Source of the DNA: Fibrobacter sp.
GTDB lineage: Bacteria > Fibrobacterota > Fibrobacteria > Fibrobacterales > Fibrobacteraceae
Reading direction: 5' to 3'
Assembly (NCBI GenBank): GCA_017965445.1
Contig: JAGCPZ010000067.1
Span: 1 to 32,334, forward strand
Length of the DNA stretch: 32,334 nucleotides
Each line of letters begins with the position of its first letter. The stretch's first letter is position 1. The notes beneath the pieces are model-generated. The model was not told the origin of the DNA, searched no databases, and saw only the letters and a program-made list of their open reading frames with translations. Positions 23,775 to 31,482 of this stretch are shown piece by piece. The position numbers and the translations under genes are program-made.

Positions 23775-24968
23775 ATGAACATTTCTCGGCTCACATCCTG
23801 GCAACCTCTCCACGCGCTATTGTGCGGAGTATTTTCGCTTGTTGCCGGGCTGTTCGTCGGCGCGGTTCAAACAGCGTTCGCTGCGGAAAACGTCGATGCT
23901 GTTCAAACAGCTTATGCCGCGGAGGCGCCGGGCGCAAATTCCTCGAGTTTGAACGGTGTTTTCGATGCGGGCTGGACGACGGCTTATCAGTCGCAGGATT
24001 CCATCACGCATATGCACCAACGCTTGCACGCGCTCGGGATGGATGAAGTCGTATTGCAGTACGCCGCGGTCGAGGCAACACATTTGTATTATCCTTCGCA
24101 ACTGGATTTTTTGCAGAACACGCAATACAAGAACAATCAGCTTTTCCCGAAGAGCATTGAGGCGGCGAAGGTTGCCGGCACAAGGGTTTGGCTTGGGCTT
24201 TATTACAATGGCGATAACTGGTATTCTCCGCCAACGGTTGCACAGCTTGATACGTTGTCTGCAAGAAACGTGCGGGTTCTGAATGAACTGTATGAACTTT
24301 ATGGTGGTGAATCTGTTGTCGCGGGTGTTTATATTCCGCAGGAGGTGGCGCGTTATTACTGGGACGGGCTGCGTTCTGACGCGACGGCAGAATCGCTTGT
24401 GGAACATTTTTTGAAACCTGTTACGGCGGCGGCAAAAGCGAAGGGCTGGAAGGTGATGGCGGCTCCGTTCTACAACCAGAATTTAGAGTCGCCCGAGAAG
24501 TTGCAATCGTTTTTCGAGAATCTTTTTGCGGCGGGGTTCAAGCCGGATGTTATTGCCGTGCAAGATGGCGTGGGAGCGAGCGATGCGGGCAAGCATCACG
24601 CTGAAACCTCGAACGTGGCCCAGTACGAGCGGGCAGTTGCAGGCGCTTGTTCGAAATACGGCGTTGAATTCTGGGTGGATATGGAACTTTTCCGCACGGA
24701 GGATTCGCACGCCCTCGCGGACAGCGCAAGAATCTCGGCGCAACTTGACTCCGCCTATGCCGCGGGTGCTGTGAAAGTTGTCGGTTACGATTTGGCTGTG
24801 CTCGGGAATGCGGGGCTTGATTCTCTTGAAAGGTGGAATTTAAAGTCATCGGTGAAGCCTCCGACGTTATCGATTAAGTCGAATTCGCGGGTTTTTAATA
24901 AAATGTCCCGGAAAATGATGAAATATTACAAGCTCAACGGTGCGCGGATTTGGCTTGACCGTCAATAA
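23775..24968 (+). CDS. Secreted DUF4434-like protein (glycosidase-like barrel)
   Basis: The 397-aa protein has an N-terminal signal peptide (hydrophobic to about residue 36, cleavage near AFA-A). Its body follows the pattern of DUF4434 (TIM-barrel-like, possibly glycoside-hydrolase related): MDEVVLQYAAVEA, VWLGLYYNGDNWY, AGVYIPQEVARYYWDG, VIAVQDGVGASDAG, and a late VEFWVDMELF. Acidic residues at strand ends could be catalytic, but this is not proven. Just behind the signal peptide, AVQTA(F/Y)AAE occurs twice, encoded by a 36-bp direct repeat (GTTCAAACAGC at 23865 and 23901). A basic C-terminal tail (MSRKMMKYYKLNGARIWLDR) is unexplained. The family call is from the overall pattern and is moderate. 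Confidence 0.7.
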   Translation: MNISRLTSWQPLHALLCGVFSLVAGLFVGAVQTAFAAENVDAVQTAYAAEAPGANSSSLNGVFDAGWTTAYQSQDSITHMHQRLHALGMDEVVLQYAAVEATHLYYPSQLDFLQNTQYKNNQLFPKSIEAAKVAGTRVWLGLYYNGDNWYSPPTVAQLDTLSARNVRVLNELYELYGGESVVAGVYIPQEVARYYWDGLRSDATAESLVEHFLKPVTAAAKAKGWKVMAAPFYNQNLESPEKLQSFFENLFAAGFKPDVIAVQDGVGASDAGKHHAETSNVAQYERAVAGACSKYGVEFWVDMELFRTEDSHALADSARISAQLDSAYAAGAVKVVGYDLAVLGNAGLDSLERWNLKSSVKPPTLSIKSNSRVFNKMSRKMMKYYKLNGARIWLDRQ

Positions 24969-24997
24969 AATATTATAATTTATGGAGAGGAGTGATT

Positions 24998-25561
24998 ATG
25001 CGTAAAAATCTTGGAGTGAAAACTTACTTATATCCGCAGCCAACGCTGGTGATTGCGACTTATAACGAAGACGGCTCGACAAATGCCATGGTGGCGGCTT
25101 GGGGTTCTGTCAGCGATATGAACCAGGTGGCGATTTATGTGGCGAAGAGTCACAAGACCATGCCCAATATTCTTGCTCGCAAAGCTTTTACCGTGAGTAT
25201 GGCTACTGCCGAACATATCAAGGCTATTGACTTTCTCGGGATTGTGTCCGGCAACAAGGATGCAGATAAATTTGCAAAGTCCGGCCTCACGTCTGTCAAA
25301 AGCGGTTCCGTGGATGCCCCGCTGATTGCGGAGTTGCCGCTGGCGCTCGAATGCAAGCTTGTAAGCTACGATGACGAATCGGAACTTTTGCTGGGCGAAA
25401 TCGTAAACGTAACGGCTGATGAATCGGTGCTGGATGAAAATGGAAATCTTACCGTTGAAAAACTGGCGCCGGTGTGCTACGATCCGGCGGGTCATGGCTA
25501 CTATGTCATGGAACGTCGCGTGGGTAACGCTTTCAGCGACGGAAAAGAATTAAAGAAATAA
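24998..25561 (+). CDS. Flavin reductase family protein (flavoredoxin-like)
   Basis: The 187-aa protein is an FMN-binding split-barrel protein of the flavin reductase/flavoredoxin type. Visible family features are the N-terminal YPQPTLVIATYNEDGSTNAM, the substrate-side AAWGSVSDM, KSHKTMPNI and the KAFTVSMATAEH helix entry. Members use reduced pyridine nucleotides or partner flavoproteins to reduce flavin; the natural partner is unknown. ATG 24998 is chosen because GGAGAGGAG stands at good spacing; the GTG at 24992 overlaps that site. It lies 29 nt after the DUF4434 gene and 32 nt before the xylanase, all on the + strand. Confidence 0.88.
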   Translation: MRKNLGVKTYLYPQPTLVIATYNEDGSTNAMVAAWGSVSDMNQVAIYVAKSHKTMPNILARKAFTVSMATAEHIKAIDFLGIVSGNKDADKFAKSGLTSVKSGSVDAPLIAELPLALECKLVSYDDESELLLGEIVNVTADESVLDENGNLTVEKLAPVCYDPAGHGYYVMERRVGNAFSDGKELKK

Positions 25562-25593
25562 TTTGTTAACAATTCTATCAAGGCGGTATTGAT

Positions 25594-26553
25594 ATGAATA
25601 AAATGATATCTTTAGTTTCCGTTTTTACGATGGGCTTGGCGTTGTCCGCTTATGCGGCTGATGCCTGTACGGACGAAATGGGACACCAAGGGGATAAACA
25701 TATAATCCAGGAAAATAAAATCGAGACGGTTAAAGGTAGTGCTGGCACTCCTGCTGTCGATTACGAAGCCTGGCTCCAGGATGGTAAAGGTTCCTTGACG
25801 TACTGGACTAACGGTACATTCGCCGCCGAATGGAACGGTTCAAATGATTTTATTGTGCGCGTCGGACTCAAGTATGATGACGCCAAGACTTATGACAAGT
25901 TTGGGAATTTCTCCGCAGATTTCAAGTTCACGAAATCGGGGAATGCGGGCTATTCCTATATAGGCGTATATGGGCGGATGGAAAATCCGGCAGTGGAGTA
26001 TTATATCGCGGATGACTGGTTCTCTAAGCCTGCCGCAGAAAATCTTGGAACCAAGATAGACGAATACGAACTGGATGGCGATACGTACGAATTGTGGCAG
26101 GAACGTCGCAATACCCAACCTACGATTCGGGGCGATATGTCGTTCTTGCAGGTGGTCAGTGTCCGCAAAAATGCTCGCCAGTGCGGTCACATCGATATCA
26201 CGGCTCACTTTAAAAAGTGGGAAGAACTTGGTGTGAAATTGGGCGTGCTGAACGAAATGAAAATGCTCGTGGAAGCGGGCGGTGAATCTACTGGAAAAAT
26301 CGATTTTACTTATTTCAGTATAAACGAAACTGCTCCCAGCAATCTTGGGGGAACGACGGCTTTGCGAGTTCCTGCTCCGTCTTTGCTTAAATCCGGTGCT
26401 TCGCAGGTGTTCGATGTGCAGGGGCGTTATCTAGGTTCTGTCGAAGTGAAGCCTGGTGTATCGCTCAAAGAGGCTGTTGCAAATAAAGTCCAGCGGCCCG
26501 GAAAGTACTTGCTCAAGCAGGGTGGATCCGTCAGGATTGTGTCAAACCCCTAG
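25594..26553 (+). CDS. Secreted GH11 endo-1,4-beta-xylanase
   Basis: The enzyme should cut xylan outside the cell. A signal peptide (1-21, ending AYA-A) is followed by the GH11 jelly roll: GSLTYWTNGTFAAEWNG, then VEYYIADDW with the nucleophile Glu135, QPTIRGDMSFLQVVSVR (175-191, close to the family's QPSI/QYWSVR), HFKKW, and the acid-base Glu227 in LVEAGGESTG. The catalytic part ends near residue 246. A C-terminal tail (about 262-319: VFDVQGRYLGSVEVKPG, then GKYLLKQGGSVRIVS) is the kind seen on secreted Fibrobacter enzymes, perhaps for sorting or attachment. AAGGCGG precedes the ATG. Its 3' end overlaps the convergent HAD gene by 12 nt. No carbohydrate-binding module is seen. Confidence 0.88.
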   Translation: MNKMISLVSVFTMGLALSAYAADACTDEMGHQGDKHIIQENKIETVKGSAGTPAVDYEAWLQDGKGSLTYWTNGTFAAEWNGSNDFIVRVGLKYDDAKTYDKFGNFSADFKFTKSGNAGYSYIGVYGRMENPAVEYYIADDWFSKPAAENLGTKIDEYELDGDTYELWQERRNTQPTIRGDMSFLQVVSVRKNARQCGHIDITAHFKKWEELGVKLGVLNEMKMLVEAGGESTGKIDFTYFSINETAPSNLGGTTALRVPAPSLLKSGASQVFDVQGRYLGSVEVKPGVSLKEAVANKVQRPGKYLLKQGGSVRIVSNP

Positions 26554-27222
26554 TTCTTTTACCCAATCTACATCGGGCGTGACGGTAAGTGTCTTTAGCC
26601 CGCAGGCGGCGGCAGCGGCTGTGTTCACGGCGCTGTCGTCAAGGAAAATTGTTTCGGCGGGGGAGGCTCCGAGTTCGCGAATGGCGGTGTTGAAAATTTC
26701 GGAATCGGGCTTTTGCAAATGAAGTTCTTGGCTCAAGAAAATCTTGTCGAAAAAATCTTCGAGGCGGTTGCCGTTTGCGTTGAACCAGTTCTTGCAACAG
26801 CATTCCCAGTGCAGTTCGTTCGTGTTGCTCAATAGCGAAACCGTCGCGACTCCCTCGGCTTTCCGCAGACGGCGAAGCGCTTCCAGCTTGCGGCTCGGTA
26901 CATCTAGGCAAATGGAATTCCATGCTTCTTCGATATCGTGCGGCGTTGTCGGAGTTTCGGAGCATCTTGCGGAAAAATCTGCGTCGCATCTTGCGTTAGA
27001 GTTTGCGGCGCTCTTGTTTACATTGCATTTCTCTGCGACTTGCTGGCAGAACTCTTTGCTTGTCACAAAACCCAGCTGGTAATCTTCCATCAGCTTGTAA
27101 ACAGAACCGCCCTGCTCAAGTTCGGCGTGTGGCAAGCCGAGTGCGGCAAATCGTTCGTAGGCGTTTTGCATGCGGATATCCAGAAGGACTCCGCCTAAAT
27201 CGAAGATGTAATTCTTGAGCAT
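26542..27222 (-). CDS. HAD-superfamily hydrolase (YihX-like)
   Basis: This 226-aa phosphatase of the HAD-IA type starts MLKNYIFDLGGVLLDI with nucleophile Asp8, as in YihX-like sugar-phosphate phosphatases. SLLSNTNELHW supplies motif II, LQKPDSEIF motif III with Lys, and IFLDDSAVN motif IV with Asp-Asp. An insert at about 68-94 (NKSAANSNARCDADFSARC) contains the repeat ARCxxDF/ARC; related Ser/Ala/Asn-rich inserts occur in other genes here. ATG 27220-27222 is preferred to an upstream start that would overlap the previous gene. It has no ribosome binding site; TATCTTTG (minus strand 27234-27227) lies only 4 bases before it. It follows the EI24-like gene by 31 nt. Substrate unknown. Confidence 0.88.
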   Translation of the reverse strand: MLKNYIFDLGGVLLDIRMQNAYERFAALGLPHAELEQGGSVYKLMEDYQLGFVTSKEFCQQVAEKCNVNKSAANSNARCDADFSARCSETPTTPHDIEEAWNSICLDVPSRKLEALRRLRKAEGVATVSLLSNTNELHWECCCKNWFNANGNRLEDFFDKIFLSQELHLQKPDSEIFNTAIRELGASPAETIFLDDSAVNTAAAAACGLKTLTVTPDVDWVKELGV

Positions 27223-27226
27223 GGCG

Positions 27227-27234
27227 CAAAGATA
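27227..27234 (-). promoter_or_regulatory. TATCTTTG box 4 nt before the HAD start
   Basis: On the minus strand TATCTTTG, an exact TAnnTTTG match, is followed by CGCC and then ATG. No Shine-Dalgarno sequence is present, which fits a leaderless start. Confidence 0.35.
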
Positions 27235-27253
27235 GAAAAATGATGTTTTTGTT

Positions 27254-28051
27254 CTAGGTAGCGCTTGTTTTGATTTCGTTGGGTTTTCCAAGCGGCTTAG
27301 AACTTAATTCCAATTGCGAAATCGTTGCAGCAACTGTCGAGACGCCGCCGATGAACGCGGCGATAAACGCTCCGCAGAACAGGTAGAACGGCAACGAATA
27401 AACGGCTCCGATTGCAAATGTGATGTATTTAAGTTTGTGGATTTCGTTGCGGCTTTCTTTTGGGGACATGCGCCAGCGTTCGTAGGTGTAGTCCATGAAC
27501 CCGCAACCGAAATAGTAGGCGTTGATGATGAAAATCAAGATGAGCGAGATGACGCTCCCGACAACGGGGATAAAGTTAAACAGCAGGCAAAGTACAATGA
27601 GTGAAAGCTGTTTTATCGTGTTTCTGATGGCGATGCGGATGGCTCTCCAAACGTCTTTTAACGTTTGCTTCAAGTCGAACGGAAATTCTTTTCCTGTAAG
27701 AATCGTTTCTGTTTTTTCGGAAAGGAGCGTATAAATAGGCGACATCAAAATGATGACGATGGTTCCGCCAATAAAAATGAACAGGGCAAAGAAAATAATC
27801 GGGAGGATGATTTTGATGCCTATCATCGCTGCACGAATCCAGCCGTTTACATTTTCGACGCTTTGCTCGATGGTGCTGTTAATCCAGTCGCCTACACCGA
27901 TACCCGAAAATATGAGAGCCGTAACGACAACGATGTTCAGGATGACTGGCAACAGCAAGTACTTGACGAGGTGATTCGCCCAGATTAAACGAATGGCTTT
28001 GAGGTACGCCTTGAGACCCGTTTTGATTAGACTTATCTTCGATGTGTTCAT
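27254..28051 (-). CDS. EI24/CysZ-like membrane protein
   Basis: The 265-aa protein has about four to six long hydrophobic segments (for example LLPVILNIVVVTALIFSGIG and IIFFALFIFIGGTIVIILMS). Its pattern, including FPFDLKQTLKDVWRAIR, YYFGCGFMDYTYERWRMSP and the Phe/Gly-rich last helix, matches the EI24/CysZ family. CysZ carries sulfate; many bacterial EI24 proteins have no proven substrate, so sulfate transport is not claimed. ATG 28049-28051 is chosen; the open frame upstream is AT-rich spacer. A TATATTATC stretch further up could be the promoter. It precedes the HAD gene in the same direction. Confidence 0.8.
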   Translation of the reverse strand: MNTSKISLIKTGLKAYLKAIRLIWANHLVKYLLLPVILNIVVVTALIFSGIGVGDWINSTIEQSVENVNGWIRAAMIGIKIILPIIFFALFIFIGGTIVIILMSPIYTLLSEKTETILTGKEFPFDLKQTLKDVWRAIRIAIRNTIKQLSLIVLCLLFNFIPVVGSVISLILIFIINAYYFGCGFMDYTYERWRMSPKESRNEIHKLKYITFAIGAVYSLPFYLFCGAFIAAFIGGVSTVAATISQLELSSKPLGKPNEIKTSAT

Positions 28052-28205
28052 TTTAAATGCTTTTCGATTGAAATCCTGGGGGATAATATAAAAAAGATGG
28101 GGTTTCTGTAACTTGTTGACCTGCTTGGAGTTAGTTGCGTTTTTGTTTTTTCGTGTCAATGTTTTTTTCGCGTGACGGGTTTAACTGTCAAAAATATGAC
28201 ACTTT

Positions 28206-28363
28206 CTTTTGCTATATTCAACAGACCCCCGAGCGGGGTGTCTGGCAGCGGTTGTTGCCGGGCTTGTGTCACCGAGGGCCGTGCGGGCTGTGCTATCCAA
28301 TGAGGGGTGTATGGTTCGGTGGACCCCAAATCCGGAAACGGAATCTACAAGTAGGAATCTCAA
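28206..28363 (+). promoter_or_regulatory. Promoter-like box and GC-rich leader of tex
   Basis: A TATATT box (about 28213-28218) is followed by a GC-rich stretch before ATG 28364. It contains CAGAC-CCCCG facing CGGGG-TGTCTG with one bulge, and CACCGA facing TCGGTG across about 40 nt. The length and folding suggest a structured 5' leader, but no known riboswitch was recognised. Confidence 0.35.
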
Positions 28364-30763
28364 ATGGATTTTTCTGCGATTATTGCCGAAGAGCTGAATC
28401 TTGAAGTGTGGCGCGTATCTAAGGCGCTCGAACTTATGGACCAGGGGGGCACGATCCCCTTTATCGCCCGTTACCGCAAAGACCAGACGGGTACATTGAA
28501 CGAAATTGAACTCCGCGACATCAGCCACCGTCGCGACTACCTCCAAGAGCTCGTCGATCGCAAGGAAACGATTCTGAAGAGCATCGAGGAACAGGGCAAG
28601 CTCACGCCGGAACTCAAGGCTCAGATTGACGCCTGCAAGGACAAGACTCTTCTCGAAGATATTTACGCTCCGTTCAAGCCGAAGAAGCGTACTCGCGCAA
28701 CGATTGCAAAGGAACTGGGTCTGGAACCGCTCGCTCGCTTGATGTGGGCGCAGGAAAATACCGGAAATACGGCAGAAGAAATCGCCCGCATCTATTTGTC
28801 CGAAGAAAAGGGACTCGCCGATCCGCGTGCTGCCCTCAAGGGTGCTGCCGACATCCTCGCCGAAGAAGTTGCAGACAACGCAGAATTCCGCCAGTACCTC
28901 CGCAACAAGGTCGAAAAGACTGGCGTCATGGTTTCCAAGGTCAAGAAGGATTTCGAAAAGCAAGAAACGAAGTTCAAGGACTACTACGACTTCAGCGAAC
29001 CGGTCGGCAAGATTCCGAGCCACCGCATGCTCGCACTCCGCCGTGGCGAAAAGGAAAAGGTACTCCGCCTCTCTATCGAAGTGCCGAACGAAGAAATGAT
29101 CGGTTATTTGCAGAATCAGGTCATCAAGCACGATTCCGTCTGGAAACCGTACCTCGAAGACATGTGCAAGGACGCTTGGGAACGTTTGCTCCAGCCGAGC
29201 ATGGAAAGCGAAGTGCGCCTCCTCCTCAAGGATGCCGCCGAAGAAGAAGCTTTCAAGGTGTTCTCCAAGAACCTCCAGGACGTTTTGCTCGCCGCTCCGG
29301 CAGGCCACAAGGCCGTGCTCGCGCTCGACCCGGGTTTCCGTACGGGTTGCAAGGTCGCTGTGCTCGACAAGAACGGCAAGTTCCTCGACCACGGCATCAT
29401 CAAGCCGCATGAACCGCACAACGACAAGGCTGGTGCTGCAGTTTATCTGATGCAGCTTATCGACAAGTACCAGATTGACCTCATCGCTATTGGTAACGGT
29501 ACGGCAAGCCGCGAAACGGACGCTTTCTGTGGCGAAATGGCTCTCAAGTTCAAGGGCAAGGTTCCGCCGCGCGTTATCGTCTCTGAAGCTGGTGCATCTG
29601 TCTATAGCGCAAGCATGATCGCTATCGCCGAATTCCCGAAGGAAGACGTGACGACTCGTGGCGCCATTTCCATTGGTCGCCGCTTGCAGGACCCGCTTGC
29701 CGAACTTGTGAAGGTGGATCCGCAGTCCATTGGCGTTGGCCAGTACCAGCACGACGTGAACCAGCGTGAACTCAAGAAGCGCTTGGACGAAGTGGTGGAA
29801 AGCTGCGTGAACATGGTCGGTGTCGATGTGAACAGCGCTTCTGCTCCGCTCCTCTCTCATGTGGCTGGCCTCAGCAACACGCTCTCCGAAGCGATTGTGA
29901 AGTACCGCGAAGAAAACGGTGCCTACGCAAGCCGCGAAGACTTGAAGAAGGTCAAGGGCTTCGGTCCGAAGGCATTCGAACAGTCGGCAGGCTTTATGCG
30001 TATTCCGGGTGCCGAAAACCCGCTGGACGATTCCGCCGTGCATCCTGAAAACTACGCCCTTGTCGAAAAGATGGCCGAAAAGGTCGGCGTTCCGGTCAAG
30101 GAAATGGTCGGCAATGCTGAAGCCGTGAAGGGCATCAAACTCGACGAATTCTTGAGCGACGAAGTGGGTCGTGCTACTTTGGAAGATATAGTGAAGGAAC
30201 TCCAGAAACCGAGCCGCGACCCGCGTAAGGAATTCCGTTATGCGAAATTCGATGACCGCATCAAGACCATCAATGACCTCGTGACGGGCAGCTGGATGGA
30301 AGGCGTTGTGACCAACGTTGCTAACTTCGGTGCGTTTGTCGATATCGGTGTGCATCAGGATGGCCTCGTTCACATTTCTGAAATCAGCGACAAGTATGTG
30401 ACGGACGCCAAGGACGTGCTTACGGTGGGTGACGTGGTGAAGGTTCGCGTGGTTGCTGTCGATGCCAACCAGAAGCGCATCAGCCTTTCCATGAAGCAGG
30501 AACAGACCGACGGTGTCGCCGGTGCTGGTGCTAATGGTCCTCGCGGTCAGCGCGTGGGTGGCCCGCGTGGCAACTTTGGTGGTCGTCGTGATGACCGTGG
30601 TGGTCGTCCGCAGGGCGGCATCCAGGGTCACGCAACCATTGCCGACCTTAAGAACAAGATTGCGGGTAAGGAACGCCCGGGCATGCAGCCGCAGAAAAAG
30701 CCGAATCCGGCCCAACCGCAAAAACTCAACTCCCTCCTCAAGAACCTGAAAAAAGGCTTTTAG
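28364..30763 (+). CDS. tex: Tex-family transcription accessory protein
   Basis: Tex is an RNA-binding protein related to eukaryotic Spt6 that associates with transcription. The 799-aa length and domain order fit: N-terminal helical region (MDFSAIIAEELNLEVWRVSK; IPFIARYRKDQTG), YqgF-like RNase H fold from about residue 316 (GHKAVLALDPGFRTGCKVAV), helix-hairpin-helix region (LKKVKGFGPKAFEQSAGFMR), and an S1 domain at about 642-712 (GVVTNVANFGAFVDIGVHQD). A Gly/Arg-rich tail after the S1 domain (GPRGQRVGGPRGNF) may add RNA affinity. The codon usage is strongly biased, as in highly expressed genes. It has its own GC-rich leader and is followed by a hairpin cluster. Confidence 0.95.
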   Translation: MDFSAIIAEELNLEVWRVSKALELMDQGGTIPFIARYRKDQTGTLNEIELRDISHRRDYLQELVDRKETILKSIEEQGKLTPELKAQIDACKDKTLLEDIYAPFKPKKRTRATIAKELGLEPLARLMWAQENTGNTAEEIARIYLSEEKGLADPRAALKGAADILAEEVADNAEFRQYLRNKVEKTGVMVSKVKKDFEKQETKFKDYYDFSEPVGKIPSHRMLALRRGEKEKVLRLSIEVPNEEMIGYLQNQVIKHDSVWKPYLEDMCKDAWERLLQPSMESEVRLLLKDAAEEEAFKVFSKNLQDVLLAAPAGHKAVLALDPGFRTGCKVAVLDKNGKFLDHGIIKPHEPHNDKAGAAVYLMQLIDKYQIDLIAIGNGTASRETDAFCGEMALKFKGKVPPRVIVSEAGASVYSASMIAIAEFPKEDVTTRGAISIGRRLQDPLAELVKVDPQSIGVGQYQHDVNQRELKKRLDEVVESCVNMVGVDVNSASAPLLSHVAGLSNTLSEAIVKYREENGAYASREDLKKVKGFGPKAFEQSAGFMRIPGAENPLDDSAVHPENYALVEKMAEKVGVPVKEMVGNAEAVKGIKLDEFLSDEVGRATLEDIVKELQKPSRDPRKEFRYAKFDDRIKTINDLVTGSWMEGVVTNVANFGAFVDIGVHQDGLVHISEISDKYVTDAKDVLTVGDVVKVRVVAVDANQKRISLSMKQEQTDGVAGAGANGPRGQRVGGPRGNFGGRRDDRGGRPQGGIQGHATIADLKNKIAGKERPGMQPQKKPNPAQPQKLNSLLKNLKKGF

Positions 30764-31077
30764 CCGAGAGTCGCGAAAACAAGCTTGCTTGTTTTCATGA
30801 CCGAGGCGCGCCTTTTGCGCTCCATAGGAGCGCCAAAAAGGCTTCTAAAGATGTCATCCCGGCCTTGTGCCGGGATCGGTTGTAAAATCTGCCCCGTAAC
30901 GGTGTACAGAGTGACAATAAAAAGAGGCGAAGCACTTGCGTGCATCGCCTCTTTTACAATCACGAGATACTCGAAGTTGTTGAGTAACCTTTGCGCATTA
31001 TTGACGCCTTCGGCGTCTATGCTTCGGCTCGGATATAGCCAAATGCAAGCATTTGGCTGCATCGCTCGCCTTGCGCA
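30764..31077. other. Hairpin-rich spacer between tex and the ferredoxin gene
   Basis: No gene is seen. Perfect inverted repeats follow each other: GAAAACAAGC-tt-GCTTGTTTTC (30775-30796), GCGCTCC-ata-GGAGCGC, ATCCCGGC-cttgt-GCCGGGAT (30856-30876), the terminator listed next, GACGCC-ttc-GGCGTC (31003-31017), and AGCCAAATGC-aa-GCATTTGGCT (31037-31058). TTGCGCATTATT occurs at 30991-31002 and again at 31071-31082, across the ferredoxin stop codon, so an 80-bp block looks duplicated or inserted. Confidence 0.65.
30920..30955. terminator. Bidirectional intrinsic terminator between tex and ferredoxin
   Basis: AAAAGAGGCGA (30920-30930) pairs with TCGCCTCTTTT (30945-30955), with an inner GCAC/GTGC stem and TTGC loop. 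A/T pairs at the base give a T-tract on both strands, serving the converging tex (+) and ferredoxin (-) genes. Confidence 0.85.
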
Positions 31078-31275
31078 TTATTCGTACTTGATCACGCCGG
31101 CCGGGCAGCTGTCAGCAGCGTCCTTGATTTCGCTTTCGTAAGCAGAGAAATCAACGCCTTCCTTCACCTGCATCTTTTCCGGAACGGAGAAGACTGCATC
31201 GCAAGTAGCTTCGCAAGCGCCGCAGGAGACGCATTCGTCGCTAGATTCATCGAGCCAAACTTTTGTAATTGCCAT
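31078..31275 (-). CDS. Single-cluster 4Fe-4S ferredoxin
   Basis: The 65-aa protein carries small electrons between redox enzymes in the cytoplasm. The cluster ligands are Cys15, Cys18 and Cys21 (CVSCGAC) with Cys57 near the C-terminus (SCPAGVIKYE); Cys25 is an extra cysteine. This is the layout of short, acidic ferredoxins with one [4Fe-4S] cluster and an otherwise Asp/Glu-rich sequence. ATG 31273-31275 has AGAGGT at good spacing. The stop codon lies within a TTGCGCATTATT repeat. It is divergent from argB across about 200 bp. The redox partner is not apparent from the neighbours. Confidence 0.92.
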   Translation of the reverse strand: MAITKVWLDESSDECVSCGACEATCDAVFSVPEKMQVKEGVDFSAYESEIKDAADSCPAGVIKYE

Positions 31276-31431
31276 AAAATACCTCTTATAATGGTTGAGT
31301 TATAAGCACAATATAATAAAAAAAAGAAGCGGGAAATCAGAATTGTTGTAAAACACAGAATAATCTCTGCATACTGCCTACCGCCTACTTCCGACTATTT
31401 CTAAATTTGCGTTAAATTTTTCGGGCTAATC

Positions 31432-31447
31432 CGGGCAATGGTGCCCG
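31432..31447 (+). promoter_or_regulatory. Hairpin in the argB leader
   Basis: CGGGCA-atgg-TGCCCG lies 35 nt before the argB ATG, preceded by a related CGGGCT. It may form part of the leader transcript, but it has no T-tract and no known control element was identified. Confidence 0.3.
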
Positions 31448-31482
31448 CCTTTCGCCTGAGAATTAAGAGGACATCGTAAACG

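Noticed and set aside
28222..28345. tRNA, SRP RNA or RNase P RNA upstream of tex
   Set aside because: Some T-arm-like sequence was noticed, but no cloverleaf or known RNA core motif could be assembled.
28181..30721. 846-aa open frame antisense to tex
   Set aside because: It is the mirror of a strongly biased coding sequence; tex has all expected domains and the antisense frame resembles no protein.
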